Source: VAZQ01 sp963840535 (lineage in GTDB: Bacteria > Pseudomonadota > Alphaproteobacteria > Rhizobiales > Xanthobacteraceae). From it: a stretch of DNA of 64,000 nt. Made by a program: the position numbers and the translations under genes. Below are positions 57,194-64,000 of the stretch, one piece after another (position 1 is the first letter of the stretch; the number at the start of each line of letters is the position of its first letter). Under the pieces are notes generated by a model that made no database searches, had not been told where the DNA came from, and was given only the letters and a program-made list of their open reading frames with translations. Location of the stretch: assembly GCA_963840535.1 (NCBI GenBank), contig CAWIZJ010000046.1, positions 92,392 through 156,391 of the forward strand, given 5' to 3'.

Positions 57194-57341
57194 GGACCGG
57201 CGGCTCTTCAAGCGCTCGACCGGGCTCACGCCCGGCGCATACCGGCGCATGTTCCGACCGCTCAACGCCGTTCCGACAGCGGTCGCCGACGGCACGCCCG
57301 TCCATGGCAGAAGCAAACCAGGCGGGATCGACTTGGTTTGA
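57190..57341 (+). pseudogene. C-terminal relic of an AraC/GlxA-type regulator
   Basis: Plus-strand RRLFKRSTGLTPGAYRRMFR followed by PLNAVPTAVADG and stop at 57341 is the end of the second helix-turn-helix of an AraC-family regulator (usual pattern FxRxFKRxTGxTPxxYRxxFR). Nothing upstream of RRLFKR is AraC-like; instead the minus-strand OsmC sequence begins there. Confidence 0.7.
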
Positions 57342-57419
57342 ATCACCCTTGCGGGTCCGCGGAGCAATCGCGTCGGCGAGGAAAGCCGCGCGAGCTGCCG
57401 CCCGGCGACATGGCGGGAC

Positions 57420-58425
57420 CTATTCGATCACCTCGTCGGCGCGCGCGAGCACGCTCGGCGGCAGGTCGAGGCTGAGCGCCTTGGCGGCCTTGAGGTTCGC
57501 TACCAGCTCGTACTTGGTGGGCGCCTGGACCGGCAGATCGGCCGGCTTCTCGCCCTTGAGAATGCGATCGACATAGCCGGCCGCGCGCTGGTGCTGTTCG
57601 ACGATATCGGGGCCATAGGAGATCAGCCCGCCGCTGGTGGGGAACAGGCGCCGATAGTAGACCGCGGGCAGCTTGTGCCGGGCCGCAAGCGCGATGATCA
57701 GATCGCGATGCACCACCGACAGCGCGCTCGTCGTCACGACCAGACCGCCGTTCGGGGCCTGCGCGAAGGCCGCGACGGCGCGCTCGATCTGGGCGGCGTC
57801 GCGCAGGTTGATCGGGCTCAGCTCCACCCCCAGCCGACGGTGCAACCGACTGGATCGCGCCGAACTGGCCGGTCCCGGAGGAGAGGTCGGGGTCGCGAAG
57901 GACCGCCACTCGCGTCACGCGCGGGGCGATCTCCTTGAGCAGCTCGAGCCATTTCCCGCTCAAGCCGTATTCGAACTGCATGAATCCGGTCGCGTTGCCA
58001 CCGGGCCGCGCCAGGCTTTCGACGAAGCCCGCCCCGACCGGATCGGCGACCTGCACGAATACGATCGGCACGGTGCGCGTCGCCTGCAACAAGGGTCCCA
58101 CCGTCACGGTGCCCGAGGCGAGGATGGCATCGGGCGCGAGCGCGGCCAGCTCCGCCGCGTATTTCCGGAAGTTGTCGGCAACGCCCCCGCCCCAGCGATG
58201 GTCGATCCGGATGTTGCGGCCTTCGGTCCAGCCCGATTGCCGCAGTCCCTGCAGGAATGCCGTGCTGCGCGCCTGCCCGTCCGGATCGTCCGAGCTCAAC
58301 GAGATGATCACCCCGATGCGCCGCATGCGGTCGGCTTGCTGCGCCCGCGCCGCCAGCGGCCACGCTGCCGCCGTGCCGCCGAGCAGCGTGATGAGCTCGC
58401 GTCGTTGCCATCGACGGGGATACAT
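57420..58425 (-). CDS. ABC_sub_bind substrate-binding protein (one frameshift near 57840)
   Basis: About 335 residues. The signal RRELITLLGGTAAAWPLAAR leads to RRIGVIISLSSDDPDGQARS, SGWTEGRNIRIDHRWGGGVA, TVPIVFVQVADPVGAGFVES, GFMQFEYGLSGKWLELLKEI; in the next frame, ERAVAAFAQAPNGGLVVTTS, YYRRLFPTSGGLISYGPDIV, YVDRILKGEKPADLPVQAPT and LARADEVIE. It is closest to the copies at 36236 and 37464 in spite of lying 20 kb away. The GATATCCTGCA leader motif is at 58441-58475. A degenerate partial copy of its 3' half lies at 56615-56815. Confidence 0.87.
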
Positions 58426-58588
58426 GGAGACCCAACCAGCCGGGACCACGCACTGCAGGATATCGAACGCGCGGTCGTGCGTCCTGCGACCAATGAGCCA
58501 TTCTCCATCGTCCAGCTCCATCGGTCCAGGCATCGCTCGGACCCTTGTCGCTCGGACCTTGCGTCTGCGGCACGACGGCTCGATGCTG

Positions 58589-59560
58589 TCACCGGATCGG
58601 CGCTTGCAGGCGGAGCACGGTCTCGATCTGGGCGGCGGCGAGCGGTGCGGCGAGGAGCCTGAAGCTCGCCGCGTCGGCGATCAGCGCGTCGAGCCCGGCT
58701 ATGCGGTCGGGGAGGGTGCTTTCCCTGGTGATGAGCTCGCCGCGCGCGCGGCGCACCGCACTCTCGGAGACCGCGGCAAACTCCGCCTGCGCCCCGTCGG
58801 CTTGCGGATCGGACGAGAACAGCCAGTCGAGGGTGTCGCGGTAGCCCTGCAGGTAGCGGCGGACGGCATCGGCGCGCTTATCGAGCGCGCCGGCGTTGGC
58901 CACGATCACCCGCACGCTCCGACCAGCGAGCGCAGGCAGATCGTTGGCGCGGGCGATGATGCGGATCCTGCCCTGCTCGAGCTCGGCCATCGCGGCCGGC
59001 GGCAGGCTGTAGCCGACGTCGACCTTGCCGCTCATCACCTGCGTCAGCGTCGCGGCCGGGTCGCCGGTCGCCACCGGCTTGAGCGCAATTCCGTGCAGCT
59101 CCTGGAACGCCTGCACCATCACGCTGCTGGGCGATCCGGCTGCGGAGTAGGCCACGGTCCTGCCGGCCGCCCCCGCCATGGCCCTGATCGGCGATCGTGC
59201 CGGCACGTACCAGAATTCATGGCCGCCGATCAGCGCGCTGCCGACGATGCGAACCGGCGCGCCCTGCGCAAACGCGCCGAGCGTCGAGAGCGTCGAGACC
59301 GAAACGCCGACGTCGGCCGCGCCCGTGCTCACCGCCGCCAGCGTCTCGGCGCCGTCACGGGCGTAGCGGATGTCGAGCGCGATGCCATGCTTCTCGAACA
59401 GGCCGTGCCGCCGGCCGAGCTCGGGCACCTGGCTGACGAACGCCTCGCGTCCGCTCACCGACACCCTCAGCGGCGGCTCCTGCGCCGCCACCATCTGCGC
59501 GAGCACGGTCGCGAGACACGCGACCGCTACTCCTGCAGCGCGCGGGCACTGGGCGTGCAT
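58589..59560 (-). CDS. Periplasmic substrate-binding protein, NitT/TauT (NMT1/THI5-like) type
   Basis: About 323 residues with signal peptide VAVACLATVLAQMVAAQEPP, then LRVSVSGREAFVSQVPELGR, GLFEKHGIALDIRYARDGAE, AAVSTGAADVGVSVSTLSTL, VAYSAAGSPSSVMVQAFQEL and GKVDVGYSLPPAAMAELEQG. The order matches type 2 binding proteins for sulfonates, nitrate or thiamine precursors. MHAQ at 59560 is preferred to the ATG ten codons earlier because that region overlaps the esterase stop. No permease is adjacent. Confidence 0.88.
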   Translation of the reverse strand: MHAQCPRAAGVAVACLATVLAQMVAAQEPPLRVSVSGREAFVSQVPELGRRHGLFEKHGIALDIRYARDGAETLAAVSTGAADVGVSVSTLSTLGAFAQGAPVRIVGSALIGGHEFWYVPARSPIRAMAGAAGRTVAYSAAGSPSSVMVQAFQELHGIALKPVATGDPAATLTQVMSGKVDVGYSLPPAAMAELEQGRIRIIARANDLPALAGRSVRVIVANAGALDKRADAVRRYLQGYRDTLDWLFSSDPQADGAQAEFAAVSESAVRRARGELITRESTLPDRIAGLDALIADAASFRLLAAPLAAAQIETVLRLQAPIR

Positions 59561-59564
59561 GCGG

Positions 59565-60550
59565 CTACGCCCGTCTCGACGCGGGAACACTCTCCCGCAG
59601 CCATGCGATGATCAGGTCGGCGATCTGGAGATTGTTCCGGTCCATCATCAGCATGTGGCTGTTGCCGCTGTGCCCGGCCTCGGGCAGCAGCAGCAGCCGG
59701 CGCGGCCGCCGGCGGCCTCGATCGCAGCCACGGTGGCGGCACAGCCGTTGCGGCGCGCGTCGCCGTTCGGACCGATCGCACCGTGGCTGTAGTCGCCCCA
59801 CACCGCGAGCAGCGGGACCTTGGAGAACGGCCGCGCCACCTCGTCGGCGGTGACCGGCGCGCAGTTGCCCTCGATATTGACGAGGGCGAGCATCGCCGGC
59901 GCCCGTGCGCGCACCAGGTCCAGGCGTAGGCGCCCGACTGCGAATGCACCAGCACCACCGCCGGACCGATCCGGTCGAGCAGGGCCGCGAGCGCCTGCAC
60001 GGTGTTGGCGCCGGCGCCCGGCAGCGTGGCCTCGGCATTGGGCACGAGCTGCGCGCAGTACTGGTCGAACGCCTCGACTGGAAATTGCAAGCCCTCGAAC
60101 GGGTTCGGATAGGTCGTGCCGATGCGGAAGAACGACCAAGCGCGCTCGCTCGGAATGATCTGGATGTCGGGCAGTGCGGCCGGCTCCGGACGAGCCCGGG
60201 CGCCGTTGATTGCGGTCGGGTCGAAGCCCGACCGGCCGCGGCCGGAATGGTCGACCACATAGAGCGGGAAAGCCCTTGCGGGCGAAATAGGTGCACCAGC
60301 CCTCGCGGCCGTCGGGCGTCGTCTCGCAGGTTGCGCCGGTATGGCCGGAGCCGTGCACCATGACGATCGTCGGCCCGCTCACCGTCCTCGGGATCCGGTA
60401 CTGCACGTACATTTGATTGATCATGATCGTGCCGGGCTGCGGCGCGGAGAACGGCGATGCGCCGGGATGGCTCGACCAGGCGGTCCGGCCGCCGACGAAG
60501 AAGCTGCCCTCGTCGACGAGCTCCAGCGGTCCGCCGAGCGATCCCGTCAT
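59565..60550 (-). CDS. Alpha/beta hydrolase (esterase-like), frameshifted
   Basis: About 328 residues. First frame: MTGSLGGPLELVDEGSFFVG, GTIMINQMYVQYRIPRTVSG, TIVMVHGSGHTGATCETTPD (oxyanion-hole HGSGH); then IIPSERAWSFFRIGTTYPNP, VVLVHSQSGAYAW with the nucleophile serine; then VNIEGNCAPVTADEVARPFS, VPLLAVWGDYSHG; then LLLLPEAGHSGNSHMLMMDR with the catalytic histidine, ending LRESVPASRRA. Frames switch near 60260, 59920 and 59690. The family often stands with binding proteins; here it precedes a NitT-type binding protein by a few bases. Confidence 0.82.
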
Positions 60551-60794
60551 TGCACGATCCTCCCGTTGTCGGCTAACAGCCGGCCTGCGCACTCGCCCGG
60601 CTCTCGATCTGCGCCAGCCTCCGGATTGGTAGCGATATCGGGGGAGGGCGGTCCAGCACGCCGTTGAGCGGCGTTACGGCGGCGCGCGGGACGGCCGGCT
60701 GGGAGCGCGGTATTGTTCCCGCCGCGGCCGTTGCCATGCCGCGTCGGCGCGGCATCGCAGGATCGCAGCAGGCAAGAGTGGTGACGTGCCCGCA

Positions 60795-62305
60795 ATGGAC
60801 GTGGTTCGACGCGAGTTGCGCGGCATCATCATCGCCCTCCTGATGGTCGCAGCGACGACGCTCGTCGTCTATGCGCTGACCCGCTACGCTCGACGTCCGG
60901 CGCGGATCGGTGGTCTATCTGCTGCCGGTCCTGCTCGCCGGCTGGCATCTCGGCCTGGTTCCGGCCCTGGTCGCGGCGGTCGCCGGCGTGCTCTGGTCCG
61001 GATACTTTTTCTTCTAGCCCGTACTACAGCTACTACATTTCCCGGCCGAACGAGATCCTCAATCTCGTGCTGTTCATGGTGGTCGCCGCGGTGACCAGCC
61101 ACCTCGCCAACTCCATGAAGCAGCAGACCGAGATTGCCCGCAAACGCGAGAAGGAGATGGGCGATCTCTATGCGTTCTCCCGCCGGCTGGCGGCGGCGTC
61201 CTCGGCCGCCGACATCTATCGCGCGATCGAGGAGCATCTCGCCAATCTCGTCCAGCGCAAGGTCGTGCTGTTCGGGGCCGGCGCCGGCGGGCAGCCCGAG
61301 CCGAGGCAGACGGCGGCTGCCGGAGCGCGTGCATGCCGCCATCGCGGACGTGCAGGAGGGGCGCACGCTCTCCACCACCGTCGACGACGGAGCCGGCGAC
61401 ATCTGGCTCGTGCGCCGCGTCTCGCAGCGAGACCGCCGAGTTCGGCGTGATCGCCATCGATCTCGGCAGCGTGCCGGCCGAGACCATCCAGGAGATGCGC
61501 CAGCGCGTCGACGAGGTGCTGGCGGATGCGGCCGCCACGCTCGAGCGGCTCGATGTCGCGCGCGCGCTCGACGACGCCAAGATGCGTTCCGAGACCGAGC
61601 TGTTGCGCGAAGCGCTGATCGGCTCGGTCTCGCACGAGTTGCGCACGCCGCTCGCCTCGATCCTGGGCGCCGCGACCGTGCTGAGCAACTCGCCGGCGAT
61701 CGCCGGCGACGAGCGGCTCCCTCGCTCGCAGGCGTCGTGCGCGACGAGTCCGAGCGCCTCAACAACGACATCCAGAACCTGCTCGATGCGACCCGCATCA
61801 GCCGCCAGCAGATCAGGCCGCGCAAGGAATGGATCGAGCCGCAGGACATCGTGAACTCCGCGCTCGAGCGCCGGCGCCGGCGGCTCTGCCGGTCACAGGT
61901 GACGCTCGAGATGGATTCGAACCTGCCGTTCGATCTATGTCGATGCGGTCCTGGTCGAGCAGGCATTCGTGCAGATCGTCGACAACGCGGCCAAATATTC
62001 GCCGGCCGGCTCCCCGATCACGGTGGCGGCAAAGCGCAACGGAAGCCACGGTGGTGCTGTCGGTCCGCGATCGCGGCGCCGGGCTGACCGCGCGAGGAGC
62101 AGGACGCAGCTCTACGAGCGGTTCTTCCGCGGCCGGCGGCAGCCGCGACGACCTCGGGCTCGGGGCTGGCCTGTGGATCGCGCAGGCGTTCGTGGGCGCC
62201 AACGGCGGCAGGATCGAAGCGGCGAGCGCGGGCGCCGATCAGGGCACCACCGTGTCGATCCATCTGCCGTTCGCCGACGCCGCCGAGCAGCCCGAGGCGG
62301 TCCCG
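60795..62305 (+). pseudogene. Sensor histidine kinase, KdpD-like membrane/GAF/kinase core (many frameshifts)
   Basis: Segments in order: RGIIIALLMVAATTLVVYAL; YLLPVLLAGWHLGLVPALVA; VLFMVVAAVTSHLANSMKQQ (DUF4118-type four-helix sensor); a GAF-like part RRLAAASSAADIYRAIEEHL; the H-box LIGSVSHELRTPLASILGAA; DESERLNNDIQNLLDATRIS; the N-box VDNAAKYSPAGSPITVAAKR; and LGAGLWIAQAFVGANGGRIE. The N-terminal KdpD and Usp domains of full KdpD are absent. Six or more frame switches occur. The kinase end reads without a stop into the response regulator in this sequence. It senses an unknown cue, possibly potassium or envelope state. Confidence 0.8.
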
Positions 62306-63025
62306 ATGACTGAAGCCAATCCCGTCGTCCTCGTGGTGGACGACGAAGTGCAGATCCGCCGCTTCCTGCGCGCCGGGCTCGAGCTCGACGGCTTCACCGT
62401 GCAGGATGCCGAGACCGGCGACGACGCGCTGCGCGCGGCGACGCTCAAGCCGCCCGACCTCGTGATCCTCGACCTCGGTCTGCCGGACATGGACGGCGGC
62501 GAAGTGCTGGAGCGCCTGCGCGCCTGGTCGAGCGTGCCGCTGATCGTGCTGTCGGTGCGGTCGAACGAGGCGGAGAAGGTGCGTCTGCTGGAGAACGGCG
62601 CCGACGACTACGTGGTCAAGCCGTTCGGCATGGCCGAGCTGCTGGCGCGCGCGCATGCCGCCATGCGCCGCCAGGTGCGCGTCGCACCGGCGAGCCGGTG
62701 GTCAAGGTCGGGCCGCTCGACGATCGATCTCGCCGCCCGCATCGTCACCATCGACGGCGCGCGCGTAATGCTCACGCCGAAGGAATACCGGCTGCTGCAG
62801 CTGCTCGCCCAGCATGCCGGCAACGTGGTGACCCACCAGTACCTGCTCAAGGAGGTCTGGGGCTCGCCGCACGTGCACGACACCCACTACCTGCGCATCT
62901 TCGTGCGCAAGCTGCGGCAGAAGATCGAGGCGGACCCGACCCAGCCGCGGATCCTGCTGACCGAGCTCGGCGTCGGCTATCGCCTGGTCGCGCCCGAGAG
63001 CGCCGTTTCACCGACCACGCATTAG
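62306..63025 (+). CDS. OmpR-family response regulator (KdpE-like)
   Basis: 239 residues. Receiver domain: VVLVVDDEVQIRRFLRAGLE, VILDLGLPDMDGGEVLERLR with the phospho-acceptor aspartate, LIVLSVRSNEAEKVRLL and DDYVVKPFGMAELLARAHAA. Winged-helix domain: TPKEYRLLQLLAQHAGNVVT, HDTHYLRIFVRKLRQKIEAD and LTELGVGYRLVAPE. A pair of compensating indels near 62690-62715 garbles seven linker residues (VVKVGPL is readable in the next frame). It partners the upstream kinase. The ATG at 62306 gives the standard REC start. Confidence 0.92.
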   Translation: MTEANPVVLVVDDEVQIRRFLRAGLELDGFTVQDAETGDDALRAATLKPPDLVILDLGLPDMDGGEVLERLRAWSSVPLIVLSVRSNEAEKVRLLENGADDYVVKPFGMAELLARAHAAMRRQVRVAPASRWSRSGRSTIDLAARIVTIDGARVMLTPKEYRLLQLLAQHAGNVVTHQYLLKEVWGSPHVHDTHYLRIFVRKLRQKIEADPTQPRILLTELGVGYRLVAPESAVSPTTH

Positions 63026-63127
63026 ATCAGGGCGTGTACTCCTGAATCGACAACAGTTCGGCAATCACTGATCGAGCCTGACCCTCCACGAGCAGCGCAA
63101 AAACGGATATTTCCTGACCGCCGCTTG

Positions 63128-63159
63128 GTGCCAAAACCGGCTGTGAGCTATCGCAGCAA
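63128..63159. repeat. Copy of the substrate-binding gene 3'-flank sequence
   Basis: GTGCCAAAACCGGCTGTGAG followed by CTATCGCAGCAA, ten bases beyond the stop of the SBP gene at 63170. It is a diverged relative of 40174-40205 and 41164-41195. Confidence 0.65.
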
Positions 63160-63169
63160 AACAGGCTGT

Positions 63170-64000
63170 CTATTCGATTACGTCGTCGGCGCGGGCGAGC
63201 AGAGTCGGCGGCACGGTAATGCCGAGCATCCTGGCGGTCTGGTGGTTGATGACCAACTCGAACTTCGACGCCTGCACGACCGGCAACTCCGAAGGCTTTG
63301 CGCCCTTGAGAATGCGGCCGGTATCGGCGGCGACGGCCTGACGGAACGCATCCGAAATGTTGGTTCCGTAGCTCATCAGCCCGCCGGCTTCGGCAAGATC
63401 ACGATTTGAATATGTTGCGGCAACTCTGTGGTACGCCGCCGTGTTGGCCAATTGAACACGCCGGTCATTGAAGAAGGGGTCGCCGCCGACGAAGAGGGCG
63501 TCGGGCCGCTCGCGCGCTAGATCTGCGAAGGTCGCATCGATCTCGCTGCTGGTGCTGGCGCGAACGACCTGAATTTGCAGCCCCATGGCGCGGGCAGCCG
63601 CTAGCACGTCTCTCCAGCGTGGTTTCGTTGTTCGTGGGATTGGTTGGATTGATGAGCACGGCGAGGCGAGTGATCGCGGGCACCAGTTCACGCAGGAGTT
63701 CCAGTCGCTTTGCCACCAACTCACCAACGAAAAAATTAATACCTGTCAGGTTACCGCCCGGCCGGGCGAGGCTTGCGACAGACCAAGTGTCACCGGGTCT
63801 TGGGGGACGGCGAAAACGATAGGGATCGTCGCGGTTGCCGTCTTAGCTGCCGACGCCGCAGATGGCGCGATTGCAGCAATCACGGCAACTCGCCTGCGAA
63901 CCAAATCGGCCGCCTGCGCCGGCAGCTGGTCATATTGACCCTCCGCCCAGCGGTATTCGATCGCCACGTTCTCGCCCTCGACATAGCCGGTATCTTTCAG
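63170..64000 (-). pseudogene. ABC_sub_bind substrate-binding protein, cut by window edge, frameshifted
   Basis: From right to left: AIEYRWAEGQYDQLPAQAAD, TATIPIVFAVPQDPVTLG, then MVAKRLELLRELVPAITRLA and VLINPTNPTNNETTLE, then AMGLQIQVVRASTSSEIDAT, RERPDALFVGGDPFFNDRRV, LAEAGGLMSYGTNISDAFRQ, TGRILKGAKPSELPVVQASK and LLARADDVIE. Frames change near 63785, 63725 and 63605. The signal peptide lies beyond the window. It is most like the copy at 32545 (both have NAQTARMLG/NHQTARMLG near the end). Confidence 0.85.

Overview
The window looks like the chromosome of a high-GC alphaproteobacterium of the Rhizobiales, close to Bradyrhizobium, Pseudolabrys or other Xanthobacteraceae and Nitrobacteraceae. 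The reasons are the many orphan substrate-binding proteins of the ABC_sub_bind type (PF04392, with RRREFITLLGG-type signal peptides), tripartite tricarboxylate (Bug/Tct) proteins, a class I lysyl-tRNA synthetase, an Omp25/31-type barrel, a DUF6460 protein and a TIGR02186 protein. No rRNA, phage, transposase or CRISPR array was seen. There is one tRNA (Ser, anticodon CGA).

Many genes, including plausible housekeeping ones (exbB, tonB, DNA ligase, glucokinase, phosphofructokinase, tctA), change reading frame once or several times while both halves stay well conserved. Several shifts sit in G or C runs. Uncorrected sequencing or assembly indels explain this better than mass gene decay. True relics can be told apart because they have lost whole domains. 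Frameshift positions given here are estimates to within about 10-20 bases.

Layout. Positions 1-9276 hold a cupin, a universal stress protein, then a probable metal (zinc) uptake block: a Zur-like site, a DUF2946 protein, a ZnuD-like TonB-dependent receptor fused to a second Omp31-type barrel, ExbB, ExbD and TonB, followed by a 54-residue membrane protein and a SCO copper chaperone. Positions 9294-18165 hold a TPR-methyltransferase, a family 3 solute-binding protein, class I LysRS, a TauE/SafE exporter, an S24 regulator, two tandem hairpin repeats, DUF952 and pyrD. Positions 18175-21780 hold the first group of orphan ABC substrate-binding genes, with a GYD protein. Positions 21934-32067 hold an amidohydrolase, DUF6460, a DNA ligase with its MBL exonuclease, a carbonic anhydrase relic, a TIGR02186-TauE pair and a PodJ-like coiled-coil protein.

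Positions 32545-38466 are an almost continuous run of same-strand ABC substrate-binding paralogues, some overlapping by 4 bases and sharing copied flanking sequences. Next come an RTX protein bracketed by direct repeats, a GDSL hydrolase, two Bug proteins (one sitting between the two ends of a destroyed substrate-binding gene) and a full TctC-TctB-TctA operon. Positions 47284-50880 hold a truncated extradiol dioxygenase, a NitT/TauT-type binding protein and a coupled opine dehydrogenase / 3-hydroxyacyl-CoA dehydrogenase pair. Positions 51024-51798 hold a toxin-antitoxin pair and tRNA-Ser.

The right end holds another binding protein, a glk-pfp glycolytic pair whose phosphofructokinase carries pyrophosphate-type residues, an OsmC/AraC deletion junction, more binding proteins, an esterase, a KdpD/KdpE-like two-component system and a binding protein cut by the window edge. 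The most notable observations are the double-barrel receptor, the large family of transporter-less binding proteins copied together with their flanks, and several clean recombination scars.
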